Of a stretch of 64,000 nt of DNA, positions 12,301 through 20,914 are shown in pieces. Position 1 is the first letter of the stretch; each line of letters starts with the position of its first letter. This DNA is from Ferruginibacter albus (GTDB lineage: Bacteria; Bacteroidota; Bacteroidia; Chitinophagales; Chitinophagaceae), in NCBI RefSeq assembly GCF_020042285.1, contig NZ_CP083388.1:2630001-2694000 (forward strand), read 5' to 3'. A program made the translations under genes and the position numbers. The notes under the pieces are model-generated. The model was not told where the DNA came from, did no database searches, and saw only the letters and a program-made list of their open reading frames with translations.

Positions 12301-14041
12301 TTATTTTTCCGACAGGAACTATGTACGTATTAGCTGTTACATTCGGAGGCCAGCTCCAGTTAACCGGACCATTAATAAAATTATTTGTTCCACCACCGGA
12401 TATTGCTGTAGTTGCAGTATTCGTAATATTTAAAATATTAGTAGCATCAGTTTCTAAAATTCCGGAAGAGCCAGAAGTCGATAATGTAAATGTACTTCTT
12501 ACTGTAACGGGAGTTGCCAGTTTTGTATACGCAGTATTTGCGATCGTCAAATTATTAAAAGTTCCATTCGCACTCGACATTCTGATAGTATCAGGCGCTG
12601 CACAAGTGCCGCTGCCTGCCATTGTTATTGTACCTGTATAGGTTGAACCGGAATTGGCGCAGCTTCCTCCAACAACACTTGTACTGAATGAACCTCCGGT
12701 CCAAACAGAAAATTTTCCTTTTACCGTAACATTGGCATTAGGGAACCACACATTCGCACCGGGTGTTATAACTACCCCGCCACAAGAAAAGTTCCCGTTT
12801 GTTCCACCACTAAAAGTTAAAATGGTTGTGCTGCTACCGTTTCCTACTGTTAATAACCCATTAATAGGAATATCTTGTGAGATTGATCCGCAATTATTAT
12901 TATTGTTCGCAATTGTTACATTATTCGGATATCCGGGCGTAGTTCCAATAGTACTTCCGGATGCTGCATTCCATAATCTTGAAAAATTGGAATAATTCCA
13001 TTGTCCACTTCCGTCTATATATAAAGTTGAACCACTTCCCCAAATAGGCGAATTACCTGCAGGAACTGTAAATTGATTTCCTGAACCAGAATAACCAACA
13101 TAAAGCGTATCGTTAATTCGGGAATAAACACCTGCCGTTGCATCCAGACTTAATCCTGTTTTACTAAAAAACGCGTTATAAAAAGTTACCGCACCATTTA
13201 CTGTAAGAGAATAAGTACCGGAAGTACCAATATTACTGATGGTTCCACCATCATTGTTTGCATCACCTGCGCCATCACTACTATTAGCTAAAACACCAGA
13301 ACAGGTAACTGTACTACCTGTTACAATATCAGTAAAAGATGTTCCTGCACCATTAAGAATACCTGTTTTTGTAAATTCTATTGTTTGAAAAGGCATTTTA
13401 AGAATCCCTTTTTCAAGCGTTAAAGACTCATTGATCGTAGGTGATTTTAAAATCGTCACCTTGTCTGAAGCATTTGTAGTATTGATTATTAATGAAGTAA
13501 AAGTAGTAGCCATCGTACCTCCAATACTTCCACCGGATCCCATTATAACATATTTATTATTGCCCGTAGTTCCGGGAGAAAATGTTCCTCCGGTATTGAG
13601 GGCCCAGTAACCGTTTACTACGATACAGGCGCTACTTAACTGCAATGTTCCTGCAATCGTAATTCCGTGAGCACCCGTTCCATCTCCCACTGTTAATTGT
13701 GATGTTAATTGAAGCGAACCCCCACTTTGTATATTGACAGCTTTAACTAATGCAGCTGAACCTACTTTAATGCTTTTTCCGTTGGGTATAACTACCGAAT
13801 CATTTACACCCGGTATGCCTGCAGGAGACCAGTTGGTTGAAGTTCCCCAGTTACCAAAGGCGGTACTAGTTGCAGTGTATGTAGTTTGAGAAAATGCTGA
13901 GTGAAATAAAAAAAATAAGGTACACGTTAAAATAACGAGCCGCTTTGGAAACAATAAAGCCAAAATAGAAGTAAGTCTATATTTCACACTATTTACGTTA
14001 ATACAATTTTTTTGTAGTGATGTAGAATTAAGCATAGCCAT
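3353..14041 (-). CDS. Giant T9SS type A cargo protein with CBM9-like, FN3 and tandem Ig-like repeats
   Basis: About 3560 residues. I start at the ATG at 14041 (next ATG 14035) because the frame to its right opens only with TTG. The first ~50 residues are a long signal peptide ending LFHSAFSQ. Approximate order: beta-helix-like region (to ~700), two FN3-like domains (~715-910), a CBM9-like domain (~915-1170), a region with FN3-like features, then Ig-like repeats of ~95-99 residues (~1500-2790). Each repeat has a paired-Cys pattern (C near the start, SPC near the end) and a WQWY motif. After these come a second 'NWNDASNW' beta-helix-like entry (~2795) and a T9SS type A sorting domain at the end (AVYPNPVQNG motif, final ~85 residues). 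Likely a secreted, surface-attached adhesin or matrix protein. The CBM9-like domain suggests glycan contact, which is inferred. Confidence 0.88.
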   Translation of the reverse strand: MAMLNSTSLQKNCINVNSVKYRLTSILALLFPKRLVILTCTLFFLFHSAFSQTTYTATSTAFGNWGTSTNWSPAGIPGVNDSVVIPNGKSIKVGSAALVKAVNIQSGGSLQLTSQLTVGDGTGAHGITIAGTLQLSSACIVVNGYWALNTGGTFSPGTTGNNKYVIMGSGGSIGGTMATTFTSLIINTTNASDKVTILKSPTINESLTLEKGILKMPFQTIEFTKTGILNGAGTSFTDIVTGSTVTCSGVLANSSDGAGDANNDGGTISNIGTSGTYSLTVNGAVTFYNAFFSKTGLSLDATAGVYSRINDTLYVGYSGSGNQFTVPAGNSPIWGSGSTLYIDGSGQWNYSNFSRLWNAASGSTIGTTPGYPNNVTIANNNNNCGSISQDIPINGLLTVGNGSSTTILTFSGGTNGNFSCGGVVITPGANVWFPNANVTVKGKFSVWTGGSFSTSVVGGSCANSGSTYTGTITMAGSGTCAAPDTIRMSSANGTFNNLTIANTAYTKLATPVTVRSTFTLSTSGSSGILETDATNILNITNTATTAISGGGTNNFINGPVNWSWPPNVTANTYIVPVGKITTPGCSGSAYLPFTITPKTPNSATTNIIEAFNTGSGGSGSTVNTLSSTEYWKLTTSSSLIAGSSVSLQRPTSISVGSVIAGSNGQSLSSNSSYSNLGGTVSGSTISTSSDIGTSSPFFFAISNPSPIVTLPATSITTTSATINGSFNTGGLAAAISFGWGTSSSGTSSISSIRNATGVYPSTTAIPDSAFLTGLTPNTLYTFKAKTSTVGNGTDLTFTTLPNAPVATTAGTSTTTSITANWTAPTGQGTETFTYTVQIATDAGFTTGITNLTNLSSATLTSIFTNLLPATTYYYRVKAVNVTGSSAWSNTIITSTLLAGTASCSSPSGTNAGVQYFNKTTTTGPAIDGTIDAIWSSASSNSITKVTVGGTSDINNVAGGTYWKSMWSADSLYLLVQVTDPGTLVYLPSTSTMQSGGGVPPGTATSIAPLNPDRSLWDIDGVELVINPNASTGTSYDGVDDNQLRFNLGASAISGQSAGGATQFVGTAFTRMATGTNTVFSMKTFMNGTAPGYVLEARMSWTALFGYTPTMADLQNFGFDISVNDNDNASGTRSTQTAWNATDGSAFSNPSQFGTATLVGCQTPPTVINPTATSITDVSASLGATVQSGGAGLDGIAITPVSIYGTAYNTTGSPVSSNVLANGGGPITPSAAYTGSRTGLNPQTHYYYIGYATNSKGVTGVSTTATFWTLSSPPTAQVSSFAASSASCTGVALSWNVATFPKNLSKATDSNYIILRRSDGTNPTTAGIVNGATVTQASITAAQSGTTLLTVLKGNIASYTDAVGTGTYNYLIIPYTWNGSEDSTRNYLIASAPAASTTLSAAPSGGTATADQTICSGSSPIALNVTGVGGTIDEWQYSSDNFVTDIHSIPSSAATSLSSGAMGSLTANRYYRVLSHGGACSIVYSSTVLITVNQQTTIYTALNTSSATLCNNGSQSTTLSQSSGVLSPGAYWQWYSDAGFTTPVGGHLTGAATLVVSPTITTTYYLRAEGIISPCANLLSDNTKAVTVTVNQPSILPTQLNSSAAICSGSSITLSQTGGSLGTGANWNWYTSNTIFNPSTRVSSTTLPADASVSVSPTSTTQYWLRIEGGVSGCGVASNTIVGSVTITVNTISVAPTALNKSAATICNAGVDNITLTQTGGSLGTGAYWQWYSDAGFTTTVGGHLSSSNASLNVSPSVNTTYYLRAEGGTSPCAAIVYDITKTVTVTIATRPTANVTSANRTSICNNPDTTAINGTITANGAWTLTFNDNSTITGSGSGTWSRTVNPTTTTTYSLKSLVDQSCQSQPTDLTSSATVVVIKPSKAPTSTGTSVNICNINGSYTGGVILTQTGGTLGAGAYWQWYNDKNYTQPFGPQLTSANAFWVDAPSTRTVYYLRAEGTSSPCTATVTPPDSVVANVNVQPVLPTSGNTLANGSTGPVFSCSSNALTLTKNTASGSLGSADHWQWYQGTSVATATAISGATSQASDAKFIMTSYTTFNSALVFFIKPEGGNLTGCPALTTFQTVSVLIDSPTATFNPSPLTTLCAGGSTAFAVKLTTSTSSSPGWYYKWSATNGTSGGLSTGSRTTSVTAPTVAISPTVTTTYTIDTLKDNQNCPASSGVLASLSRTITVNQPSSVTSSVLSANSSNPLSTCGSASVTLKQSGGTLGTGAKWKWYTSGTIFNTSTIVDSSIAADASITTTVGSTTTYYLRAEGGTAPCSTGNLLAATSVTVTVNTSSSPATSVSASVSNMCGSGSVTLTQTGGTLGSGAYWQWYTDPSFSVASKVGTTTTAGNASTTITATATKTYYVRAENTGSPCAATASDNTKSVTVTVTTPSVAAGSVNAAAATVCAGNSTTLKQTGGSLGTGAYWQWYSDASFTTKVGPTTTATDAATIITPAGTATYYVRAEGGTSPCAATASDNTKSVTVTVNTQSTPATSVSSSATALCSGSTITLTQTGGSLGTSAYWQWYSDASFTTKVGATTTASDASTTITPAGTTTYYVRAEGGTSPCTATASDNTKSVTVTVNTQSVAAGSVSATAATVCAGNSTTLKQTGGTLGTGAYWQWYSDASFTTKVGPTTTATDAATIITPAGTSTYYVRAEGATSPCAATASDNTKSVTVTVNTQSTPATSVSLSATAVCTGSAITLTQTGGTLGTNAYWQWYSDASFTTKVGATTTAGNASTTVTATATATYYVRAEGGASPCAATASDNTKSVTVTVTTYRKWLGTTSSNWNDASNWCGGVPDKTTDVLIPASSFTGEIPYYPVLSSGYGSVKNITIATFAGFSAAPSVTVNGSGQLSVSGTITNNSIFNLTSGTLQMNGSSAQTLSGSTFVGKTIKNLIDSNTALSLASTANDTLNISGAFSFGNIDNATFNTHDNLTMLSRDSANGGTARIADLTNAGANSGNAISGEVVVERFVRSRRAWRLVTAPLETTSQTINDSWQEGVTNVNRYAPVNPHPGYGTEITNTLTTSSATGYDDAATNNPSIKYLSGTWTTIPQTNTSLINSQPGYMLFIRGDRSVVVTTPPFNPSTTTILRAKGTLKQNQIQFTAPGTSFQMVGNPYASELNLDSLFRKYPTIVGSNYYVWDPMMTGSESVGAFVAFSYNGTPGIYASTPHVSSFGDGKIESGQAFIINFGTTDPVSFFENNKATQTALVFRPVNPIAQSFTVRLNAIESDGSSSLDDGAVVLYDKKYADTLNWLEDARKITNPNENISIYSFKKSVAIEKRSGIKASDTIYLNLTALTQNTQYSIDLRASDLAKEGLKATLEDKFLQTSTPVSLADGDVTTVKFTVTANAASQGAGRFRIVFAAIDNSDPLPVTFVNIKAIKQEQNIAVQWKVNNQLNIKQYDVERSTDGIHFVKVATVFSINGTVIDYKWIDANASDGNNYYRIRSVGIDNTFQYSTIVVVTFTNDLPPAIAVYPNPVQNGIINLQMTNMLTGKYKIRLLDNIGQVMQVNELAHDVINTKETIRFDGRMAKGIYHLEVNGPNGYRSEVKVVY
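5701..7161 (-). repeat. Five tandem ~291-bp coding repeats, alternating A/B subtypes
   Basis: Five direct repeats lie inside the giant gene: 5701-5991, 5992-6282, 6283-6573, 6574-6864 (291 bp each) and 6865-7161 (297 bp, more diverged). Each encodes a 97-99-aa Ig-like unit with WQWYSDASFTTKVG or a close variant. Two subtypes alternate: units with 'VCAGNSTTLKQTGG' and units with 'TGSAITLTQTGG' or its close variant. So the true period is a 582-bp dimer. More diverged copies continue to about 9560. Confidence 0.9.
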
Positions 14042-14477
14042 TTCCTTAAGGTTCAGAATTTGCAGCAAATACAAAATACCTGCTGATTGTTTGTAAATCG
14101 AGGATAGAATGGAATTAAAAGGAATGATTATACAGAGGATATAGATAACTTACAATCGATATGAATTTCTAAAAACTATGATACTTACGGGGAATTGTAT
14201 GCAAATAGTTTTAAAATTTTTGTAATGTCAGAACACCATCTGACTTCTATTATGCAATCGTTTGCGTTACAAAACAATCAATTTGTTTCTGTATTTACAA
14301 TTAATATCTAGGTAGTATAGAAAATATTGATTCAAGAGGCATTTAAAAAATAACAATTATTTAAAATTCAATGACTTACGAATACATTAAAATTTTTATT
14401 ATATAATATTGAATATAGTCATTTTTCAAGCAATTTGCCTTTAAAATCAATAACGATATTTTATAATTTATGGAAGA
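14042..14477. other. Intergenic/leader region upstream of the giant type A gene
   Basis: This AT-rich stretch lies between the PorP/SprF gene (stop at 14478) and the giant gene. The only structure I can point to is the GCAATCGTTTGC element at 14254-14265. No coding frame, RNA gene or clear terminator was seen, so read-through from the PorP gene cannot be excluded. Confidence 0.5.
14252..14267 (-). promoter_or_regulatory. LacI-type palindrome GCAATCGTTTGC, candidate operator
   Basis: The 12-mer GCAATCGTTTGC has perfect GCAA/TTGC arms around a central CG, matching the general form of LacI-family operators. It lies about 210 bp upstream of the ATG at 14041. The gene-strand reading ACGCAAACGAT recurs exactly upstream of the 26802 gene. 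Confidence 0.45.
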
Positions 14478-15533
14478 TTACCATGCGTTACGTGGACAGG
14501 TATTGGTTGAATATTTGTTACCCAATGCAAATCCAAAAAGAATTTCATGAGTACCATTACTTACCGTATTTAAACGGGTAGTTGTATAGTCATAAGAATA
14601 AGAAATAGTGAACATATTAGAGGCATTAAATCCTGCCATTGCTGCGTACCCATATCCTCCCCTATACGATGCTCCTATCCAAACCAGGTCCTGAAAAGTA
14701 AGCTTGGCATTTATATCTACCTGTACCGGTTCAGGTTGTACCATTTTAACCATTACTGACGGAAGCAAACTAACATCTTCGTTCAGGAAAAATTTATATC
14801 CCGCTGTTGCAAAAATATGTGGCACCATTTTACCTCCGGGATTTGGCTGCAAAATCCCATTATCTGAAAAATCAATAGCTTGTGGCAGCAATTGCTGTAC
14901 AGATGCGCCAATAAAATAATTATATGAATATAACCATACTCCTACGTTCGCATCAAAACGCGGTTTTGTAACATCAGCATTGGTATAAACAGCAGGATCA
15001 ACCGGGTTTGCATTACCCCAAAATAATTTATCATTATCCAGGCTCAACTTGCTAAATCCTAAACCCAAGCCTGCCGATAAACTTGTTTTATTATTAAGTG
15101 GCATATGATAAGCATAGGTTGCGTAAAAAGAAAAATTATTAAATGGCCCAAAAGCATCATTCACTATTTGTGCTCCTATGCCATGATGTGCAGGCGGAGC
15201 TATGTAATCATCCATAGCCTCTTTGCCCGTTTGGTTTTGTCCGTCCATATCCGGAAGCAATGTTGTTGCAGTGGTTCTGTTATCCTGCTTACCTATTGGC
15301 CCCTGAATCGTTAAATAGGTTGTTACCGGTGCATCATCTATGCCCACCCATTGATGCCGGTGACTTATTTTAACATCCGTATAATTTTCAATTCCGCTTA
15401 AAGCAGGATTTAGAATATATTGATTAAGGATATACTGCGTGTATTGAGGTTTCTGTTGCGCAAATGCATTACTAAATAACAACACACTTAGTCCAAACAA
15501 ACTACAAAAACGAATTATTTTTATTGCTTTCAT
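14478..15533 (-). CDS. PorP/SprF family type IX secretion membrane protein
   Basis: 351 residues with signal peptide (ends SNAFAQ) and the family opening QYTQYILNQYILNPALSGIE, in which 'NPA.SG' near the N-terminus is diagnostic. The rest is an alternating-hydrophobicity outer-membrane barrel. PorP/SprF proteins are T9SS outer-membrane components that accompany particular cargo; SprF in Flavobacterium johnsoniae is needed for SprB secretion. Only 23 bp separate this start from the stop of the type B adhesin gene upstream (15557), so the two are almost certainly co-transcribed and this is its dedicated partner. The C-terminal tail (NTCPRNAW) extends slightly past the barrel and carries a lone Cys. 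An insert around residues 85-110, rich in polar residues, is absent from the second PorP in the window. Confidence 0.9.
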   Translation of the reverse strand: MKAIKIIRFCSLFGLSVLLFSNAFAQQKPQYTQYILNQYILNPALSGIENYTDVKISHRHQWVGIDDAPVTTYLTIQGPIGKQDNRTTATTLLPDMDGQNQTGKEAMDDYIAPPAHHGIGAQIVNDAFGPFNNFSFYATYAYHMPLNNKTSLSAGLGLGFSKLSLDNDKLFWGNANPVDPAVYTNADVTKPRFDANVGVWLYSYNYFIGASVQQLLPQAIDFSDNGILQPNPGGKMVPHIFATAGYKFFLNEDVSLLPSVMVKMVQPEPVQVDINAKLTFQDLVWIGASYRGGYGYAAMAGFNASNMFTISYSYDYTTTRLNTVSNGTHEILFGFALGNKYSTNTCPRNAW

Positions 15534-15556
15534 CTTTAAAAAATTAAAATTACAAG

Positions 15557-18500
15557 TTATCGTATTACAGAGATGGATCCACTTATAGGTTTTCTACCAT
15601 CCGTTAATTTAATTATATAATAGTAAGTGCCCACCGGTACAGGGTTTCCATGAACAGTTCCATCCCATGCATTATTGCTGTACGATAAACCTGCCACTTC
15701 ATACAACAACTGACCGTAACGGTTGAAGATACTTACGGTTGACCCTTCGTATCCTTCCAGGTTCGTGATCACCCATTTATCATTGATCCCATCTCCATTC
15801 GGTGAAAATGCATTCGGTATCACCGGTATCTTTAAGATCAGCACCTGTACGCTGCTCGTGTCTGAACAACCATCAGCCGTGGTTACCTTCATCGTATACA
15901 GCTTATCCTTTAACGGTGTTACTGTTGGTGTATCGATGTCTGTTCTGTTCAAATATGTTGCAGGAGACCAGCTGATCGTAAGCGTTCCTGTACCACTTGC
16001 CTGACCATTCAATCTCGCTGACTTACCTTCTTCCACTGCCACTACCGGACCTCCCGCATAAGCAGATACTGCACTAACCGTTACCGTTATCCCCGTTCTC
16101 GGACTTTCACAGATACCGTTGGAAGAAGTCACGTAATAAGTTGTACTGCCTCCCTGGTCTGTCAATGGTGTTGGTGCAGTCGTTCCTATCGAAGCTCCAA
16201 AAGAATTGTACCACGTTAAATTAGTACCATTGGCTGTTAAAGGCTGTGCCAGATCCTGCTGGCAATATTTTACGATACCATTGTTTCCTACCGTTGGTGC
16301 AGGCGGTATAGCCGGCGGGGCATTGATAGGGGCAGGAGCGGCATTCGATAAACATCCCCCTGCATTGCTTTTGCCGATCACCTGGTAATTACCCTGTGAT
16401 AAGGCGCCGCTCGTAGCTGAGGTCTGGTAGGTTACTCCGTTATCAAAGCTATACGTAGCATTGTTTTGTGCATTTACAACCGTTATAAATCCATTGGTAT
16501 TGGTACAGGTAGGCTGCACTATATTCAATTGAGGATCGGCAGGAGCTGTTGGCTGGGTATTGATAATAGCTGTGGTTGCTGTTGAAACACAACCTCCGCT
16601 TATTTCTTTCACCAATACCTGGTAAGTGCCGGCTACCAAAGCACTGCTGGTGCCTCCGGGTTGGAAGGTCGCTCCGTTATCAAAGCTGTATTCAACATTA
16701 GGTGTGGTACTGCTTGCTGCAATAGTACCCGTAGCTGATGTACAGCTTGTTTGAGTGATATTGGCAGCAGGTGCCTGCGGTATCACAGGTGGCTGATTGA
16801 TCGTAACTGATTGTGATGAGGATATACAACCTCCTGCTATGCTCTTTACTACCAATTGATAGGTATTCGGCAATAGATTACCAACAGTAGCTGATGCCTG
16901 GTAGGAATTACCATTATCAAAACTGTAGGTTACTCCACTTGCAGGTGAAGTAACGGTAATCGATCCCGTTGCTGTAGTACAGCTAGGCTGTGTGGGAGTG
17001 CCTGCAGGTGCTGAAGGCGCCAGATCTACCGTAATTGCCATTGTATCTGTACAACCATTATTATCTGTGAAGGTGATTATGCTATTACCTCCCGCATTAC
17101 CCGTTATATTACCGGCATTATCAATTGTAACAGCAGAAATATTAGAGGATACCCATGCGTTGGAAGCTGCCGGTGTACCCGTTGCCGTTAGCTTGGAAAT
17201 ACTTCCCTGGCATAACTCTGCGGCACCATTTACTGATGGGTGTGGGTTAATTGTAATAGTAAGAATATTGCTGCAACCATTGTTATCAGTATAACCAATA
17301 GCACTGCTGCCCTGTCCGATAGCCAGTACTTTTCCATTTGTTTGATTAATAGAAGCAGCTAAAGGATTGGAACTTGTCCATGCATTATTTGAAGGAATGC
17401 CTGTACCAAAGTAAGTAGAAGTATCCCCCAAACAAAGATTCTGTTTTCCCGTGACAGAAGGCAATGCGTTTACAATAATACTAGCTGTTGTGCTGTTGCC
17501 GGCGGCATTTGTATAAGTAATCGTTGCAGTGCCGCTTGCTGTTCCACTTACCAGTCCTGTATTATCTACGGTTGCAACAGACAGATCAGAAGAAGACCAT
17601 GCTGTTGGAGTAGCGGGGGGGGTGGTTGCAGTTAATTGTGTAGTTCCATTTACACAAACATTCAGCTTACCTGATATGATCGGGTTGGAAGATACAGATA
17701 CCACCGCTGTTATCGTACACCCGTTACTGTTAGTATAGGTGATCGTAGTTGTTCCATCTGCTAGTCCGGAAACTAATCCCGTATTATCAATTGTTGCAAC
17801 ACTCGTGTTAGAAGATACCCATGCATTGGAAGCTGCCGCTGTGGCAGACCCCGTTAATTGCGATGTACTGCCTGTACTCACAGCTAAAGTGCCGGTAATG
17901 GTTGGCAGATCGTTCACTGTTATTACAGCGCTTACGGTATCTGCATTGCTATTGGTATAAATTATTTTGCTGGTACCAACACTTACAGCCGTTACAAGAC
18001 CTGAATTGCTTATAGTAGCTACTAAAGTATTGGAAGAGACCCATGCGTTAGAAGCTGCTGCTGTCGGAGAGCCGGTTAACTGTGTGGTTTTATTTAAACA
18101 AACACTTAGATTACCCGTAATAGTAGGCAAGTTAGTAACTGTTACGGTTACCGTTTTTTGACAGCCATTACTATTCGTATAAGTTATAGTAGTAGTACCT
18201 GCAGTAATTGCGGATATTTTACCTGTATTATCAATTGTTGCAACTCCTGTATTGGAAGATGTCCAAGGAGTAGAGCCAGCAGGTAAACCGTCTCCGGTCA
18301 ACTGTGCTGTACTACCAGCTGTTACAGTTGTTGTACCGGATATTATTGGCAACGGATTTACAGTGATATCACGAGTAGCAGTAGCATTGGGGCATCCGTT
18401 TGTTCCATTTACTGTATACGTAATAGTAGCTGTTCCTACTGCTTTACCGGTAATTGCGCCGGTGGAACTATTTAAAAAAGTTATGTTGTTATCTGAACTT

Positions 18501-20737
18501 GTCCATGTACCGCCGGCTTGTGTTGAAGAAAATGTAACAGCGTTATTGATACATACATTTTGTGTTCCGCTTAATGTTCCTGCGGAAGTAGCCGGATAAA
18601 TAGTTACTGTTACAGGCTTTACTCCATAACAAGAAGCACTCTGTCCTTTAATGTAATATGTATTTCCCGTTGCTACCGCATTGGCATTTGCCAAAGCATT
18701 AGTAGCTGTTGCGTCAGTAAAATAAGTATAGGTCAGTCCTGCTTGTGAACCTGCTGTTACTGCAGCAGCGGTCAGATCAACAGTAGCAGGAGAGCAAACA
18801 CTCGGAGGATTCGTAACACTGAACGAAAGCGAACCAATATAAATAGTAACCGGGCAGGAAGTTACATTATCATATATTACCCTGTATTGTGTTTGAACCG
18901 TTGGAGTAACAGTTATGGAGTTAGTAGTTCCTGCAAGGGCAGTCCAGGTACTTCCATTATCTGTACTTTGCTGCCAGCTATACGGCAAGCCAGCATTAAC
19001 AGTCGACAACTGTGTTGTAAGTATAGTAGAGCCTCCGCTGCAAACTGTATCCTTAGATGCTTTTACACCGGCGCAATCACTTAACGGTGCAGTATGATAT
19101 TGCGTTGTGGCAGCATAGTGGTTGGCGGCTATCCAGGTAAACAATTGTGCTGCCCTGCAGGTACAACCATCTTTTGCCTGATTAATACCCAATTCCATTT
19201 TGATATATCCGGGTGTAAGATCAATGTTATTCGCCGCAATAGGTATACGCACTTCCAGATCCCAATATGCAGCATTCTTTACAATTTTTGCAGTTCCATT
19301 TTGTGCTGCATTGTTTTGATAAAACCCTGGCGTTCCATTAGCATACGTATAGCCAAACTGTAGTGCAGTGTTATTCTTATTTGCTATGTATATTTCAACC
19401 CCATCCTGATAATAAACACTACCTGCATTTTGAGGATTGTCATCGATCACTCTTATATCAAAATAAATATCAGTAGGCGTGTATACACAACGCCACTGTC
19501 CTGCAGGATTTTCCTGTACGCCAGCACAAGATCCACTAACACAATCATGAATAATGTCATTTAATGCTAACGCCTGCGTTACATTCTGCCAGGGTGCAGT
19601 ATACCACACAGGTTCATTATCATTACCATCTACAGTAATAGATTCGCACACTTTGGGAATAGTAAATAACCCCGTAGGTCCGCAACAATTCACCGGAGTT
19701 AGTGTATCCTTAACCGTTAGATTCGTTCTTGTGCAGGTTGCACTATAAATAGTTTTTGTTGATGGAGTTATATCCAATGTATTTGAAGAAGAAGCGGTAA
19801 CCGGAGTGAAGGTACTTCCATTGTCTGTGCTTTGCTGCCATACATAAGTATCGGTAGTAGCTCCAATTCCTTGTGCTGTTAGCGTAGTTGGAGTTGCCTC
19901 ACAAACACTTGATCCATTTGAAGATATTAACTGCTGTGTGATACATCCATATACTTCTATTTCATCTATTCCCCACACATCATTATTACCCCAGGCATTT
20001 GCCTGAAAGTTTAAAGTAAAACCATCATCATTTGTATTGTTAGGATTTTGTCCCAATTGAAAATTACATTCATACCAGGAAGCGTATTCATCCCACATTA
20101 AACCATAGGTTTGATTATTTCCATCCCATGTTCCACTTGTTGTTTGATTGCAAGATGCATTATTCTCTACTCTATTCCACATACCGTTGGAAACTCCGCC
20201 ACCTGAAATATCCAACCCTGTAAGGCTCTTAAATTTTATAGTAGTGTATAAAGATTGATTACAATCCAGGTAAGTAGCTGCATTACGCATTTTAACTCTT
20301 ACACAATATTTTCCATTAGGCTGAAGACCTGTGATCTTATAAACAGCAAAAGGATTAGCGCTATTATTCGGTCTGAATAGAAAGACACCGTCGGTAGCTT
20401 TATTTACTAAAGGAGTGCCGGTAGGTCCGTTTACAGTATTTGGATTACTTACTATTGTATAGGTTCCACCGCCTGTAGAAGTCAGATTCCCATTGGTTGA
20501 AGTAAAAGATGCAGGATCTGTAATAGTAAAACTTTCATTGGTCAATCCTCCGTATGCAAGATCATCGACAGTCCAACGCCCTGTTGTAGTTCCAGACTTA
20601 TTCGCAAAAGTTACATGTCCTACTAATTGCCCCGGACAAGTACTGCTACAGGTAACATAAGTAAGTTGAGCACACACTTTGCCTGAACCATAAACAAAGA
20701 TCGAAAGAACCAGTAACCAAAGCTGTTTATATTTCAT
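15557..20737 (-). CDS. T9SS type B (gliding-motility-associated C-terminal) adhesin with Big2, SprB and CBM9-like domains
   Basis: About 1726 residues. The ATG at 20737 is chosen because MKYKQLWLLVLSIF... is a clean signal peptide. Upstream in-frame starts at 20752, 20758 and GTG 20770 are possible. Order: signal; a module with paired Cys; a CBM9-like domain (~360-550, 'ITVDGNDNEPVW', 'YYQDGVEIYI'); Ig-like units; about eight bacterial Ig-like (Big2) repeats (~715-1245) with 'AWVSSNTSVATIDNTG' patterns; three or four SprB-type repeats (~1245-1480, 'GVTYSFDNG' motifs); an Ig-like unit; and a C-terminal CHU_C domain ('IPNAFSPNGDGINDKW', 'FNRYGQLLYE', final ~90 residues). SprB repeats and CHU_C domains are known from gliding adhesins. 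Role as a mobile or anchored surface adhesin is inferred. Followed at 23 bp by its PorP/SprF partner. Confidence 0.9.
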   Translation of the reverse strand: MKYKQLWLLVLSIFVYGSGKVCAQLTYVTCSSTCPGQLVGHVTFANKSGTTTGRWTVDDLAYGGLTNESFTITDPASFTSTNGNLTSTGGGTYTIVSNPNTVNGPTGTPLVNKATDGVFLFRPNNSANPFAVYKITGLQPNGKYCVRVKMRNAATYLDCNQSLYTTIKFKSLTGLDISGGGVSNGMWNRVENNASCNQTTSGTWDGNNQTYGLMWDEYASWYECNFQLGQNPNNTNDDGFTLNFQANAWGNNDVWGIDEIEVYGCITQQLISSNGSSVCEATPTTLTAQGIGATTDTYVWQQSTDNGSTFTPVTASSSNTLDITPSTKTIYSATCTRTNLTVKDTLTPVNCCGPTGLFTIPKVCESITVDGNDNEPVWYTAPWQNVTQALALNDIIHDCVSGSCAGVQENPAGQWRCVYTPTDIYFDIRVIDDNPQNAGSVYYQDGVEIYIANKNNTALQFGYTYANGTPGFYQNNAAQNGTAKIVKNAAYWDLEVRIPIAANNIDLTPGYIKMELGINQAKDGCTCRAAQLFTWIAANHYAATTQYHTAPLSDCAGVKASKDTVCSGGSTILTTQLSTVNAGLPYSWQQSTDNGSTWTALAGTTNSITVTPTVQTQYRVIYDNVTSCPVTIYIGSLSFSVTNPPSVCSPATVDLTAAAVTAGSQAGLTYTYFTDATATNALANANAVATGNTYYIKGQSASCYGVKPVTVTIYPATSAGTLSGTQNVCINNAVTFSSTQAGGTWTSSDNNITFLNSSTGAITGKAVGTATITYTVNGTNGCPNATATRDITVNPLPIISGTTTVTAGSTAQLTGDGLPAGSTPWTSSNTGVATIDNTGKISAITAGTTTITYTNSNGCQKTVTVTVTNLPTITGNLSVCLNKTTQLTGSPTAAASNAWVSSNTLVATISNSGLVTAVSVGTSKIIYTNSNADTVSAVITVNDLPTITGTLAVSTGSTSQLTGSATAAASNAWVSSNTSVATIDNTGLVSGLADGTTTITYTNSNGCTITAVVSVSSNPIISGKLNVCVNGTTQLTATTPPATPTAWSSSDLSVATVDNTGLVSGTASGTATITYTNAAGNSTTASIIVNALPSVTGKQNLCLGDTSTYFGTGIPSNNAWTSSNPLAASINQTNGKVLAIGQGSSAIGYTDNNGCSNILTITINPHPSVNGAAELCQGSISKLTATGTPAASNAWVSSNISAVTIDNAGNITGNAGGNSIITFTDNNGCTDTMAITVDLAPSAPAGTPTQPSCTTATGSITVTSPASGVTYSFDNGNSYQASATVGNLLPNTYQLVVKSIAGGCISSSQSVTINQPPVIPQAPAANITQTSCTSATGTIAASSTTPNVEYSFDNGATFQPGGTSSALVAGTYQVLVKEISGGCVSTATTAIINTQPTAPADPQLNIVQPTCTNTNGFITVVNAQNNATYSFDNGVTYQTSATSGALSQGNYQVIGKSNAGGCLSNAAPAPINAPPAIPPAPTVGNNGIVKYCQQDLAQPLTANGTNLTWYNSFGASIGTTAPTPLTDQGGSTTYYVTSSNGICESPRTGITVTVSAVSAYAGGPVVAVEEGKSARLNGQASGTGTLTISWSPATYLNRTDIDTPTVTPLKDKLYTMKVTTADGCSDTSSVQVLILKIPVIPNAFSPNGDGINDKWVITNLEGYEGSTVSIFNRYGQLLYEVAGLSYSNNAWDGTVHGNPVPVGTYYYIIKLTDGRKPISGSISVIR

Positions 20738-20890
20738 TATAGAATACTGCATAATCATCCGATTTTTCACTAACTACATCTTGAAGTTATTATAGAACCA
20801 GGCAACCTCTGTATCATAATCCACAAACAGCATAGCATGTGAATGATTGAGCAAGCTTGGGTGTTTTAATCACAATTATTATTAACTACA

Positions 20891-20914
20891 AAAAAGCAAA
20901 CTCTCGTTTGCCTT
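20891..20914 (-). terminator. Terminator downstream of the PorP/SprF gene at 21007
   Basis: On the minus strand GCAAAC-GAGA-GTTTGC is followed directly by six T residues, with extra A/T pairing at the stem base. It lies about 95 nt past the stop at 21007 and separates the two adhesin/PorP modules into independent transcription units. Confidence 0.75.
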